From NCBI GenBank assembly GCA_943372645.1, contig CALRZN010000002.1, positions 62,001 to 126,000 of the forward strand: a stretch of 64,000 bases of DNA, in the 5' to 3' direction. The translations under genes were made by a program, and so were the position numbers. Source of the stretch: VBWE01 sp943372645 (GTDB taxonomy: Bacteria > Bacteroidota > Bacteroidia > Palsa-965). Shown here one piece after another: positions 35,377 to 44,013 of the stretch. Numbering within the stretch: position 1 is the stretch's first letter; the number at the start of each line of letters is the position of its first letter. The notes under the pieces were generated by a model, which was given only the letters and a program-made list of their open reading frames with translations, did not search any database and was not told the DNA's origin.

Positions 35377-35868
35377 ATGAGTCCGGAAATACGCACCGTT
35401 GCAGAAAAAAAACTGGCAGGCATGTACATCACCATGACCCTGGCCGAAAACCGTACAGCCGAATTGTGGCAACAGTTTATGCCCCGCCGCAATGAAATCG
35501 TAACCGCGGTTACGGATGAACTGATTTCCATGCAGGTGTATGATGCAGCTGTGGCGCTGGCCGGTTACATGACCCCGCAAAGCGTGCATCAGCGGTGGGC
35601 CGCGAAAGAAGTAACTGATTTTACATCCGTGCCCGCCGGATTCGAAACGTTTGTGTTGCCGGAAGGATTGTATGCGGTGTTTACCTATCGCGGAACGCCG
35701 CAGCAGGCCGCCCCGTTTTTCAGGAAAATCTTTATGGAGTGGCTGCCCGCTTCGGGGTATGTGCTTGACAACCGCCCGCATTTTGAAGTGCTTGGTCCGA
35801 AATACAAACACAACGATCCGGAATCGGAAGAGGAGGTTTTTATTCCCGTGCGTTTGAAACAGGCGTGA
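35377..35868 (+). CDS. GyrI-like small-molecule-binding protein
   Basis: 163 residues of the GyrI-like / AraC effector-binding (SRPBCC-like) fold: VAEKKLAGMYITMT, LYAVFTYRGTPQQAAPFF and PHFEVLGPKYK. Stand-alone members bind hydrophobic small molecules and in E. coli SbmC/GyrI protect DNA gyrase; the activity of this one is unknown. It is 6 nt after the UPF0145 gene. Confidence 0.82.
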   Translation: MSPEIRTVAEKKLAGMYITMTLAENRTAELWQQFMPRRNEIVTAVTDELISMQVYDAAVALAGYMTPQSVHQRWAAKEVTDFTSVPAGFETFVLPEGLYAVFTYRGTPQQAAPFFRKIFMEWLPASGYVLDNRPHFEVLGPKYKHNDPESEEEVFIPVRLKQA

Positions 35869-35895
35869 TTGCAAACAGCTGCGTAAGCTATTTTT

Positions 35896-35903
35896 TATCT
35901 TTG
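35896..35903 (+). promoter_or_regulatory. -7 element of the gene at 35917
   Basis: TATCTTTG, exact TAnnTTTG, 13 nt before the ATG. Confidence 0.55.
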
Positions 35904-35916
35904 AAAAAAAGAGCAA

Positions 35917-36432
35917 ATGAACTGGCGCAATCACCCCATACTGAAAGACAAATTTCACCGCGATTACCCGGACGATACGCAGGCGTTTCTCCATGAAGGT
36001 TTTCGTGCGGCTACTGTAAAACCCGAACTCGTCTGGATACGCATCACGGGCATGACCGGCGACCTGTTTACTGCCGAGCTGCTGAACCAGCCCATCAATC
36101 TGAAAAAATTTAACGCGGGCGAAAGCCATACGTTTCAGCTGAACGGCAGCGGAAAACTCATTTACGTTTCGCCGGAATACCAGGAAGAAATAAAAGACTG
36201 GAAAATTTCGCCCTGCGAAAAATGTGCAAACGATGTGTTGTTCGATACGCCTTCAACCATCTGCCGCATTGCTTTCCCCGATCTGCCCGAAGGCTCGGTG
36301 ATGCAGGTGTTCACCACCTTCTGCCCCATGTGCGGCAATGCGATGGCGGTGACGCAGCGGGCATTTGAGGAAAACGATGAAGAAACCGGCAAAACCGTTA
36401 CCAGTAAAAAGTGGTATGAGTTCTGGAAATAA
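35917..36432 (+). CDS. DUF2314-like protein with a four-Cys zinc-site candidate
   Basis: 171 residues. The N-terminal part (HPILKDKFHRDYP, PELVWIRITGMTGDLFTAELLNQP) resembles DUF2314/YegJ-type proteins of unknown function. The C-terminal half adds CEKC and CPMC pairs about 40 residues apart (CEKCANDV ... FCPMCGNAM), a likely structural zinc site absent from plain DUF2314. Cytoplasmic. Followed by a terminator. Confidence 0.65.
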   Translation: MNWRNHPILKDKFHRDYPDDTQAFLHEGFRAATVKPELVWIRITGMTGDLFTAELLNQPINLKKFNAGESHTFQLNGSGKLIYVSPEYQEEIKDWKISPCEKCANDVLFDTPSTICRIAFPDLPEGSVMQVFTTFCPMCGNAMAVTQRAFEENDEETGKTVTSKKWYEFWK

Positions 36433-36451
36433 TATAGCTATAAAAACAGGA

Positions 36452-36481
36452 AAGCCCGGATGAAAGTCCGGGCTTCTTTTT
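36452..36481. terminator. Terminator between convergent genes
   Basis: Stem AAGCCCGGA / TCCGGGCTT, loop TGAAAG, then TCTTTTTTG. Confidence 0.85.
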
Positions 36482-36499
36482 TGTTGTGCAATCGCTGGC

Positions 36500-37180
36500 C
36501 TACTTCTTCAGGTTCTTCATGTACTTTTTAACGTACCGGTTCTTTTCTTTGGGAGGCAGGCGATCGAAATTTTCCACCGATCCGTTGATGTGCAGGAAAT
36601 CGTTGGGTTTGCGCACCGGCGGTTGTTGTTTCACATTAAAGCCGCCCACAAACACGGAATAAAAAAACAACGCGCCGCCGCCGATCTGTTTCATGGTACC
36701 GAGCAGATCGGTGGTTTGCCACTCCTGCATCACTTTGCCGTTTTTTACGTTGCGTGTAAAAATGCCGTTTACATCCAGGTGTTTTTTATTCGCAGGTGCT
36801 CCCATAAATTTCCCGGTATTCACCACATGCGAAACAAAACGGATGGAAACAAAGTTGCCGTCAACAACGGGCTGTTCGAGCACCATTTCGAAATCGGAAA
36901 AGGCGGCGCGCATGTCCTGCATAAAACCGATGTACTGGTCTTTTGTAAAAACATAACCGTCGCCCGTATAGGTAAAATTGCTGTCGAGCAACCCGTCCAG
37001 CGTAGCCCAGTCGCCCTGCAGAATGGCGCGGGAAACGGCCACGGCGGTGTTTTTGTTTTCGGAATAGCTGGAGGTGTCGGCCTGTGTGTGGGTGTCTTTC
37101 ACCATTAACACGGCCGGTTTTTGCCCGAGGACTGCTGCGGTGTTTGCCATCATAAAAAGGATTAGTGTACCTGTTTTCAT
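36500..37180 (-). CDS. Secreted SnoaL/NTF2-like protein
   Basis: 226 residues from MKTGTLILFMMANTAAVLGQ (signal peptide); a longer start at 37243 would bury it. A SnoaL-like cone domain (about 45-165) has DWATLDGLLDSNFTYTGDGY and KVMQEWQTTDLLGTMKQIGG as in ester-cyclase-type members. The C-terminal tail is basic (PPKEKNRYVKKYMKNLKK). It is divergent from an HxlR regulator with a palindrome between, so it is a probable target of that repressor. Ligand unknown. Confidence 0.75.
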   Translation of the reverse strand: MKTGTLILFMMANTAAVLGQKPAVLMVKDTHTQADTSSYSENKNTAVAVSRAILQGDWATLDGLLDSNFTYTGDGYVFTKDQYIGFMQDMRAAFSDFEMVLEQPVVDGNFVSIRFVSHVVNTGKFMGAPANKKHLDVNGIFTRNVKNGKVMQEWQTTDLLGTMKQIGGGALFFYSVFVGGFNVKQQPPVRKPNDFLHINGSVENFDRLPPKEKNRYVKKYMKNLKK

Positions 37181-37234
37181 TGTTGTTGATTTGTTCGCTG
37201 CAAAGGAGGAAACATTTGCAGCAGCGGCCAACAT

Positions 37235-37270
37235 ACTTACCAAAATGAAAGCACTGTTTTTTTGGTAAGT
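37235..37270. promoter_or_regulatory. Candidate HxlR operator
   Basis: Perfect inverted repeat ACTTACCAAAA-N14-TTTTGGTAAGT in the divergent intergenic region. The right arm contains TTTG (37261-37264), 20 bp from the -7 box TAGTTTTG (37285-37292), so a bound repressor would cover the -33 box of hxlR. Confidence 0.6.
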
Positions 37271-37284
37271 GCCTGCGCAGCGGT

Positions 37285-37292
37285 TAGTTTTG
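37285..37292 (+). promoter_or_regulatory. -7 element of hxlR
   Basis: TAGTTTTG, exact TAnnTTTG, 5 nt before ATG 37298, with a -33 TTTG 20 bp upstream. It favours the start at 37298 over 37262. Confidence 0.6.
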
Positions 37293-37297
37293 CAGGA

Positions 37298-37642
37298 ATG
37301 AAAACATATAAACTGAACGGCACCTTTTTTTACTGCCCGGTTGATTTAACGCTGAGTGTAATCGGCGGCCGCTGGCAGGGATTAATTATCTGGGCGCTCC
37401 GGACAGAACCGAAACGGTTTAATGCGCTCAAAAAAGAGCTGGTGGCCGTAAACGATAAAATGCTGTCGCAAACGCTGAAAACGCTGGTGGAGCAAGGCGT
37501 TGTTTCACGAACCGATTACAACAGCATGCCCCCGCACGTGGAGTACGCACTTACAAAAACCGGCAAAGAACTGCTCGGCGTTTTTGAACTGATGGAAAAG
37601 TGGGGAACGAAAAACAGCGCGGAAACGAAAGAGCTGGTTTGA
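37298..37642 (+). CDS. HxlR-family transcriptional regulator
   Basis: 114 residues from MKTYKLNGTFFYCPVDLTLS. HxlR winged helix: IGGRWQGLIIWAL, RFNALKKELVAVNDKMLSQTLKTL and wing VSRTDYNSMPPHVEYALTKTG. The N-terminal Cys of FYCPVD is the conserved, often redox-sensitive, position in the family. Divergent from the SnoaL-like gene, with a palindromic operator between them; autoregulation is likely. Confidence 0.92.
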   Translation: MKTYKLNGTFFYCPVDLTLSVIGGRWQGLIIWALRTEPKRFNALKKELVAVNDKMLSQTLKTLVEQGVVSRTDYNSMPPHVEYALTKTGKELLGVFELMEKWGTKNSAETKELV

Positions 37643-37653
37643 AAATTGCGTGT

Positions 37654-37717
37654 CATTATAAAAACAAAACCCGCCCCCAATTCCTTTCGGAACCGGAAGC
37701 GGGTCGCTTTTATAATG
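37654..37717. terminator. Bidirectional terminator-like hairpin
   Basis: CATTATAAAA ... TTTTATAATG outer arms enclosing ACCCGC / GCGGGT, between convergent hxlR and the lipoprotein gene. Confidence 0.65.
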
Positions 37718-37726
37718 CAGATTCGC

Positions 37727-38209
37727 TTACTCTTTAATGTAAACGTCCTGGTCTTTATCGTAGAAATAACTGTTCTTCTGGTTGGCCTGGAAGAACTTTT
37801 TCAGTTCAGCCGAAGTGGTGAATTTTTCGGTGATGTTTTCTGTAACCGGGCTCATGGTGCATTTTGAACCGCTGGTGCTGATTTCGATTTTGTAGAAATA
37901 GTACGTTTTGGTGGTTGAACCATCTTCATACACGTTCATGTAAACGGTGTTGTCAATTTTCGAAAGAAAGCCCATGTAGGTGGTAACATCGCCCGAGCTG
38001 GCGCTTTTCTTTTCGATTTTGTAGTGGTTCGCGTCCGTTTTGGTAACATCGTACGAGTAATCACTCGACGATTTTGATTCCCATTTGCCGAGCAGTTTCT
38101 CGTCAATTTTCACAGCCGGATCGTCAATTCCAACTTCTGCACTGTACGGACAGCCCATAAAAGCGATGCTGAACACAGCAAGCAGGGCAAATAAGCGGAT
38201 GTTTTTCAT
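37727..38209 (-). CDS. Small lipoprotein of unknown function
   Basis: 160 residues with a lipobox at AFMGC (C20), so a lipidated envelope protein. The mature part is Ser/Thr/Lys-rich beta (SYDYDVTKTDANHYKIEKK, GFLSKIDNTVYMNVYEDG), reminiscent of small Bacteroidota lipocalin-like lipoproteins, but no family is certain. A TATCTTTG -7 box (38239-38246, minus) lies 29 nt upstream. Confidence 0.72.
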   Translation of the reverse strand: MKNIRLFALLAVFSIAFMGCPYSAEVGIDDPAVKIDEKLLGKWESKSSSDYSYDVTKTDANHYKIEKKSASSGDVTTYMGFLSKIDNTVYMNVYEDGSTTKTYYFYKIEISTSGSKCTMSPVTENITEKFTTSAELKKFFQANQKNSYFYDKDQDVYIKE

Positions 38210-38238
38210 AAGGTGGTGTCTTTTTTCGTGTTATTTAA

Positions 38239-38246
38239 CAAAGATA
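38239..38246 (-). promoter_or_regulatory. -7 element of the lipoprotein gene
   Basis: TATCTTTG on the minus strand, exact TAnnTTTG, 29 nt upstream of the ATG at 38209. Confidence 0.5.
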
Positions 38247-38352
38247 ATGCCTTTTGGTGCAAACCGGCTGTTTTCAACTATCAATGGTTCAAAAATACGG
38301 CAAACGCCGTAGCCGGGCCGTGTTTATTCGGAGCAACTTCGTAGAATGGTGT

Positions 38353-38371
38353 ATCCTGTAGTAAACAGGAT
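38353..38371 (+). promoter_or_regulatory. Hairpin just upstream of the flippase start
   Basis: ATCCTG-TAGTAAA-CAGGAT, 6 nt before the first ATG of the long envelope operon; could affect initiation. Significance uncertain. Confidence 0.3.
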
Positions 38372-38377
38372 CCCGCT

Positions 38378-39847
38378 ATGCGCATGAATCCACTGAAGAA
38401 ACTGGCCGGGCAAACGGCCATTTACGGACTGAGCACCATCCTGGGAAGGCTGCTCAACTATGCGCTGGTTCCGTTTTACACCTACATTTTCTCCGCCCCG
38501 GCCGATTACGGGGTGAATACGGAGTTCTACGCCTACATCTCGTTTCTGAACATTGTATTCACCTACGGCATGGAAACGGCGTTCTTCAATTTTGCCACGA
38601 AAGAAGAAAACAAAGGCAACGTATTTACCACGGCGTTCCGCTCCCTCACAGCCTCCTCGCTTATTCTTGCGGTGCCGTTTATTGTATTTGCCTGGCAGAT
38701 TGCAGCAGGCCTGCGCCTCGAAAACCAGGCGATGTTTGTGATCTGGTGCATCCTCATTGTTTCTACCGATGCCATTGCCGCCATTCCCTTTGCGCGGCTG
38801 CGGCAGCAGAACAAGGCGAAGAAATTCGCAGTGATGAAACTGGTGAACATCTTTGTCAATATTTCGCTCAACGCGTTTTTCCTCGGGCTGTGTAAAAACG
38901 CCTACGAAAACGATCCGGGCAGCATGTTCGCCGCGTTCTACAATCCCGCCGTGGGCATCGGTTATGCATTTGTGGCCAACCTCATCGCCAACATTGTTAC
39001 GCTGATGCTGCTCGTTCCGGAAATGAAAGCAGAAACCGGTGTGTTCGATCACGCACTGTGGAAACGCATGATGGTGTATGCCCTGCCCCTGCTCATCGTG
39101 GGGCTGGCCGGTATGGTGAACGAAACGCTCGACCGCATTCTCATCAAATACCTGCAGAGCCCGGTGGTGGGCGAATACATGCAGGGTGTGTATGGCGCGT
39201 GTTACAAGATTTCCATCCTCATGACCATTTTCATCCAGGCGTTCCGGTATTCGGCCGAACCGTTTTTCTTTTCGCGGCTGAAAGACGATGACAACAAAAA
39301 GGTGTATGCCCGCGTGATGAAATATTTTGTGATTGCCTGTTCGCTCATCTTCCTGTTCACGGCGCACAACCTGTCGTGGATTCAATACATGATCGGCGAA
39401 ACCTACCGCGTGGGCATGCCCGTGGTGCCGGTGCTGCTGCTGGCCAATTTGTTTCTCGGCGTGTATTTTAACCTGTCCATCTGGTATAAACTCACGGGCC
39501 GCACCATGTTCGGGGCGTGGATTACGTTGTTCGGTGCTGTGGTTACCATTGCGCTCAACTTCTGGTGGATACCGGTTTACGGTTTTATGGGTTCGGCCTG
39601 GGCCACGCTCATCTGTTATGCGGCCATGATGGTGGTTTCGTATATCCTTGGGCAACGCTATTACCCGGTGAAGTATGCGCTGCGACCCATACTCACCTAC
39701 CTCGGCATCGCGGTGTTACTTTATGTCGTGTCAACGTTTATTCACACGGGACATATTGTAGTGGATGTAATTCTTAAAAACGCATTGATTGTGCCGTACC
39801 TGCTGCTGCTGTGGAAAGTGGAAGTACCGGCGCTTCGCAAAAAATGA
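38378..39847 (+). CDS. Polysaccharide flippase (MOP superfamily)
   Basis: 489 residues, about 12-14 transmembrane helices, of the Wzx/polysaccharide biosynthesis branch of the MOP flippases (LAGQTAIYGLSTILGRLLNY at the start). It should move a lipid-linked glycan across the inner membrane. First gene of a tightly packed operon (flippase, dut, nucleotidyltransferase, TPR lipoprotein, DUF4292, EnvC-like) whose order is common in Bacteroidota. Alternative start M3 at 38384. Confidence 0.9.
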   Translation: MRMNPLKKLAGQTAIYGLSTILGRLLNYALVPFYTYIFSAPADYGVNTEFYAYISFLNIVFTYGMETAFFNFATKEENKGNVFTTAFRSLTASSLILAVPFIVFAWQIAAGLRLENQAMFVIWCILIVSTDAIAAIPFARLRQQNKAKKFAVMKLVNIFVNISLNAFFLGLCKNAYENDPGSMFAAFYNPAVGIGYAFVANLIANIVTLMLLVPEMKAETGVFDHALWKRMMVYALPLLIVGLAGMVNETLDRILIKYLQSPVVGEYMQGVYGACYKISILMTIFIQAFRYSAEPFFFSRLKDDDNKKVYARVMKYFVIACSLIFLFTAHNLSWIQYMIGETYRVGMPVVPVLLLANLFLGVYFNLSIWYKLTGRTMFGAWITLFGAVVTIALNFWWIPVYGFMGSAWATLICYAAMMVVSYILGQRYYPVKYALRPILTYLGIAVLLYVVSTFIHTGHIVVDVILKNALIVPYLLLLWKVEVPALRKK

Positions 39848-39861
39848 AGTAATTTCGTACC

Positions 39862-40296
39862 ATGAACGTACGCATTATAAACAAATCGACCCACGAACTG
39901 CCCGCCTACGCCACCAGCGGGGCCGCAGGCATGGACATCCGCGCCAGCATCAGCGAGCCGGTAACACTGAAACCGTTAGAGCGGGCCATGGTGCCCACCG
40001 GGCTGTTTCTCGAAATTCCGGCGGGTTACGAAGCACAGGTGCGTCCGCGCAGCGGCCTTGCGGCCAAACACGGGGTTACGGTATTGAATACGCCCGGAAC
40101 CATTGACGCAGACTATCGCGGCGAAGTGAAAGTAATTCTCGTTAACCTGTCGAACGAACCGTTTACCATTAACGACGGCGAACGCATTGCCCAGCTGGTA
40201 ATTGCAGCACACGCCACCGTTACCTGGGAAGAAACCAATGAACTGAGCGAAACCAGCCGCGGGGGCGGGGGATTCGGCCACACGGGAAAAAATTAA
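39862..40296 (+). CDS. dut: dUTP diphosphatase
   Basis: 144 residues, trimeric dUTPase. All five motifs are visible: AGMDIRA, PRSGLAAKHG, NTPGTIDADYRGE, RIAQLVI and the C-terminal RGGGGFGHTG. Hydrolyses dUTP to dUMP + PPi, keeping uracil out of DNA and feeding dTMP synthesis. 14 nt after the flippase stop. Confidence 0.97.
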   Translation: MNVRIINKSTHELPAYATSGAAGMDIRASISEPVTLKPLERAMVPTGLFLEIPAGYEAQVRPRSGLAAKHGVTVLNTPGTIDADYRGEVKVILVNLSNEPFTINDGERIAQLVIAAHATVTWEETNELSETSRGGGGFGHTGKN

Positions 40297-40327
40297 ACAA
40301 AGAAAATCACTCACGTAAAAAAGAAAT

Positions 40328-41338
40328 ATGCGAATTATTGTACCAATGGCGGGAATGGGAAAGCGGATGCGCCCGCACACACTCACCATCCCCAAACCGC
40401 TGCTGCCTGTTGCCGGAAAACCAATCGTGCAGCGCTTAGTGGAAGACATTGCCAAAGTGTGTAACGAACCGGTAGAAGAAGTGGCCTTCATCATCGGGCC
40501 CACGTTTGGCAAAGACGTGGAGAAAATGCTTGTGGATGTAGCTGCCAGCATGGGCGCCAAAGGTTCCATCTGGTACCAGGAAGAAGCACTCGGCACCGCA
40601 CACGCCATTATGTGTGCCGCCCCGGCCATTACCGGGAAAGTGGTGGTGGCCTTTGCCGACACGCTGTTCAAGGCCGATTTTAAAATGGATACGGCTGCCG
40701 AAGGCATCATCTGGGTACAGAAAATTGACGATCCCCGCGCATTCGGGGTGGTGAAGTTGAACGACGAAGGACACATCACCGACTTCGTGGAAAAACCGCA
40801 GACGTTTGTTTCTGACCTGGCCATCATCGGCATTTATTATTTCCGCGACGGCGATTTTTTGAAAAGCGAACTGCAGTACCTGCTCGATAACGACATCCGC
40901 GACAAAGGCGAGTACCAGCTCACCAATGCGCTGGAGAACATGAAAAACAAAGGCGTAAAATTTGCGCCGGGAAAAGTAACCGAGTGGCTCGACTGCGGCA
41001 ACAAAGACGCAACGGTGTATACCAACCAGCGCGTACTCGAATTTAACCGCGGCAATGCGGCGCTGGTGGGCAAACACCAGAACGAAAACAGTATTATTAT
41101 TCCGCCCTGCTACATCGGCGACGGCGTAATTGTTAAAAATGCTGTAATCGGGCCCTACGTATCCCTCGGAAACAACACTGTAGTAGAGAACTGCGTTATT
41201 GAAAACAGCATCGTGCAGACCAATACGAAGCTGAGCAATGCCGTAATAAGCAACGCCATGATCGGAAATTATGCTGCCTATTGTGGAAAAGCAGCTGATC
41301 TGAGCATCGGGGATTATAACACGATTCAAAGCAACTGA
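40328..41338 (+). CDS. Sugar-phosphate nucleotidyltransferase with beta-helix tail
   Basis: 336 residues. Nucleotidyltransferase domain 1-235: MAGMGKRMRPHTLTIPKPLLP (Gly-rich triphosphate loop), and ADTLFKADFK near the metal site. The C-terminal 80 or so residues are hexapeptide-like (IGDGVIVKNAVIGPYVSLGNNTVVEN). Class resembles RmlA/GlmU N-domain enzymes making NDP-sugars for glycans; the sugar is not certain. Supports the neighbouring flippase in envelope glycan synthesis. Confidence 0.9.
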   Translation: MRIIVPMAGMGKRMRPHTLTIPKPLLPVAGKPIVQRLVEDIAKVCNEPVEEVAFIIGPTFGKDVEKMLVDVAASMGAKGSIWYQEEALGTAHAIMCAAPAITGKVVVAFADTLFKADFKMDTAAEGIIWVQKIDDPRAFGVVKLNDEGHITDFVEKPQTFVSDLAIIGIYYFRDGDFLKSELQYLLDNDIRDKGEYQLTNALENMKNKGVKFAPGKVTEWLDCGNKDATVYTNQRVLEFNRGNAALVGKHQNENSIIIPPCYIGDGVIVKNAVIGPYVSLGNNTVVENCVIENSIVQTNTKLSNAVISNAMIGNYAAYCGKAADLSIGDYNTIQSN

Positions 41339-41342
41339 TCAT

Positions 41343-43112
41343 TTGAAACATTTCCGGAACTGTACGTTTTTTGTGCTTCTCGCGCTGGGTGCCTGCAAAA
41401 CAGGTGACAAAACCACGGGGCGGGAAAAAGAAGGCAATACTTCGGCTACGGCGCGCAGCGTTCCGAAAGTGGTTCCCGCTGAACAGCTCCAGCAGCAGGC
41501 CTGGTACATTGATGCCAGCCGCGAAAAAATGCTCGGCAACTACCCGGAAGCCATTGCGCTGTACGAAAAGTGCCTGCAGGCCGATCCGAAAAACTGGGCC
41601 GCGCATTACGAAATCGCCGGCATCTACTCCAAACGCGCACAGCAGGGCCTCGCGCTTCCGCACGCACAGGCAGCAGCAGAAGCCGATCCGAAAAACAGCT
41701 GGTACCAGCAACTGTATGCGCACGTGCTGCAGCAGAATTATAAATTCAACGAAGCCGTTACTGTTTTACAGAAGCTGAACAAAACGTTTCCCGACAAACC
41801 GGAATTCCTGGCCACGCTGGCCGAAGCCCAACTGTATGCCGAAAAACCAGACGACGCGCTGAAAACATACGAGGCGCTGGAAAAACTGACCGGCCCTACG
41901 GAAGGGTTATTGCTGCAGAAACTGAAAATTCTTGACCGCAAAGGCGACAAGGTGCGCACGGAAGAAACGTTGAATGCCCTCATCGCGCTGAACCCAACCG
42001 AGCAACGTTATTACAACATGCTCGGCGATTATTACCAGCGCAATGGCAAACCCGAAAAAGCGGTGGACGTGTATAACCGCCTGCTGCTGGTTGATCCCGA
42101 CAACGGTTTTGTACACCTGTCGCTTTCCGATTATTACCGGCAGCAGAAAGACGATGCGCGCGCCTTCAGCGAAATGGTGGCCGGTTTTGAAGAACCGGGC
42201 GTGGATGTGGATACGAAAGTGAAAATACTGCTTAACTATTATTACGCCATTGACAACCCGCAGCTGCCCGGCCGCGAAAATTTTGTGTTCGAATCCGATT
42301 CGTTGTGCCGTGTGCTGGTTCGCGTTCACCCGGACGAAGCGAAAGCCTTTGCAGTGTATGGTGATTTCCTGGCGCGGTTTAACAAACTCACCGAATCGCG
42401 CGACATTTACCGCAAAGCACTTGATTTAGACAAAAGCCGTTTCGCGATCTGGAACGAGGTGCTGCTGCTCAATTCGCGGCTGAACGATGCCGAAACGCAA
42501 CTGAAAGACGCACGCCAGGTCATTGAGCTGTTCCCCGATCAGCCAACGCCGTATTTCTTTTATGGAACTGCATTATCGCAGCAAAAAAACTACCGTGATG
42601 CGGTGAGCAACCTCCAGACCGGGGCGGCGTTTGTGGTGGACAACAATCCGCTGCTGACGCAGTTTTATGCCGCGCTGGGCGAAGCATACAACGGGCTGAA
42701 AGAGTTTCCGAAGTCGGATGATTATTTTACCCGTGCCCTGGCCCTTGATCCGGATAACGCGTATGTGCTGAATAATTACAGCTACTTCCTCAGTATCCGC
42801 AACGAGAAACTGGAACAGGCCGAAAAGATGGCCGCCAAAGCCACGCGCCTCGACCCGCTGAACCCGTCGAACATGGATACATACGGCTGGGTGTTTTACC
42901 GCCTCGGCAACTTTGATGCAGCGAAAGAGTGGATTGAAAAGGCCCTGGCCATTGATACCAAAAACGGCACGCTTTTCGAACACCTCGGCGATGTCCTGTT
43001 CCGGCTCGGGGATACCGAAAAGGCCCTTGACAACTGGCGGAAAGCCAAATCGTACGGCGGCGGCTCGGAGCTGCTTGACAAAAAGATAAATGAAAAAAAA
43101 CTGTATGAGTAA
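41343..43112 (+). CDS. TPR lipoprotein
   Basis: 589 residues starting at TTG, chosen because it gives a lipoprotein signal peptide ending LALGAC (C18) and follows the previous stop by 4 nt. The rest is tetratricopeptide repeats (for example YPEAIALYEKCLQADPKNWA, YVLNNYSYFLSIRNEKLEQA, MDTYGWVFYRLGNFDAAKEW). A periplasmic scaffold, usual in this operon in Bacteroidota. Overlaps the DUF4292 reading frame. Confidence 0.9.
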   Translation: MKHFRNCTFFVLLALGACKTGDKTTGREKEGNTSATARSVPKVVPAEQLQQQAWYIDASREKMLGNYPEAIALYEKCLQADPKNWAAHYEIAGIYSKRAQQGLALPHAQAAAEADPKNSWYQQLYAHVLQQNYKFNEAVTVLQKLNKTFPDKPEFLATLAEAQLYAEKPDDALKTYEALEKLTGPTEGLLLQKLKILDRKGDKVRTEETLNALIALNPTEQRYYNMLGDYYQRNGKPEKAVDVYNRLLLVDPDNGFVHLSLSDYYRQQKDDARAFSEMVAGFEEPGVDVDTKVKILLNYYYAIDNPQLPGRENFVFESDSLCRVLVRVHPDEAKAFAVYGDFLARFNKLTESRDIYRKALDLDKSRFAIWNEVLLLNSRLNDAETQLKDARQVIELFPDQPTPYFFYGTALSQQKNYRDAVSNLQTGAAFVVDNNPLLTQFYAALGEAYNGLKEFPKSDDYFTRALALDPDNAYVLNNYSYFLSIRNEKLEQAEKMAAKATRLDPLNPSNMDTYGWVFYRLGNFDAAKEWIEKALAIDTKNGTLFEHLGDVLFRLGDTEKALDNWRKAKSYGGGSELLDKKINEKKLYE

Positions 43113-44013
43113 GTCGCACACGCAATACCCGCTGCGAATGCGCGTTTCTTTAGTTCCTGCGCTTTTGCTGCTCACTGTTTTGCTGGCAGCAGAATCATGC
43201 CGCTCGAAAAAACAGGTGGAAGGAACCACCGTGGTTACAACGCCTGACAACTGCGGGCTTGCAAATAAAAATGCACGCACATTGAGTGCTGAAATGAAAC
43301 AAAAGGAGTTTTCCTTTACCTCGTTGTCGGCCAAACTCGACTGCGAAGCACACATGGACAGTTCGGAACAGAAGTTCGACGTAAACCTCCGCATCAAACG
43401 CGACAGCATGATATGGCTGAACATTACCGACCCGGTGCTGGGCATTCGCGTGGCGCGTGCCATCATAACACCCGACTCGGTAAAGTTTGTGAACTTTTTC
43501 AGCAACCCGAATAAATGTTTCCAGGGCGATTTTGCCTACATCAGCAAGATGCTGAACACCGACCTTGACTACGACATCATCCAGGCAATACTGGTGGGCA
43601 ACAGCGTTGCGTTTTACGAAGAAGATGAAAAACTGCATGCGTCTGTTGACCAGGCAAAATGCAATTACATATTGAGTACGGTGCGTAAACGCCGGCTGCG
43701 GAAAACGATGGAAGGACAGCGTGAACCGAAAGAGCCGCTGCAGAACATTACCATTGATCCGAAAAGCATGAAGATTATGGAAGTGCTTTTCCGCGATTTT
43801 GAAAACAACCGGAATTTTAATGCGCTTTATTCGGAATTTGAGCCGGTTGATTCGGTGGCTTTTCCGCACAAAGCGGTGTTCACCATTTCCGATGCCGCCA
43901 AAAAAGGATCTATTGATGTGAAGTATGGTAAAGTAACCACGAATAAACAGTTAACATTTCCATTCTCGATTCCCGATGACTGTGAGCCCATTCAGTTTCG
44001 CCAGAAAAACTAA
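43090..44013 (+). CDS. DUF4292 lipoprotein
   Basis: 307 residues from 43090; ATG 43138 (MRVSLVPALLLL) may be the true start, as it gives a compact signal peptide with lipobox AAESC. The mature part matches DUF4292: SFTSLSAKLDCEA, FDVNLRIKRDSMIWLNITD, LGIRVARAIITPDSVKF. The fold is likely LolA/LppX-like, carrying a lipophilic ligand in the periplasm (inference). Conserved next to the EnvC-like gene. Confidence 0.86.
   Translation: MKKNCMSKSHTQYPLRMRVSLVPALLLLTVLLAAESCRSKKQVEGTTVVTTPDNCGLANKNARTLSAEMKQKEFSFTSLSAKLDCEAHMDSSEQKFDVNLRIKRDSMIWLNITDPVLGIRVARAIITPDSVKFVNFFSNPNKCFQGDFAYISKMLNTDLDYDIIQAILVGNSVAFYEEDEKLHASVDQAKCNYILSTVRKRRLRKTMEGQREPKEPLQNITIDPKSMKIMEVLFRDFENNRNFNALYSEFEPVDSVAFPHKAVFTISDAAKKGSIDVKYGKVTTNKQLTFPFSIPDDCEPIQFRQKN

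Noticed and set aside
37201..37211. Shine-Dalgarno-like AGGAGG on plus strand near hxlR
   Set aside because: It lies about 90 nt upstream of the hxlR start and before the promoter, so cannot act on that gene.
38324..39655. 443-codon minus-strand frame opposite the flippase
   Set aside because: His/Arg/Gly-rich shadow; the plus strand encodes a regular multi-helix membrane protein.
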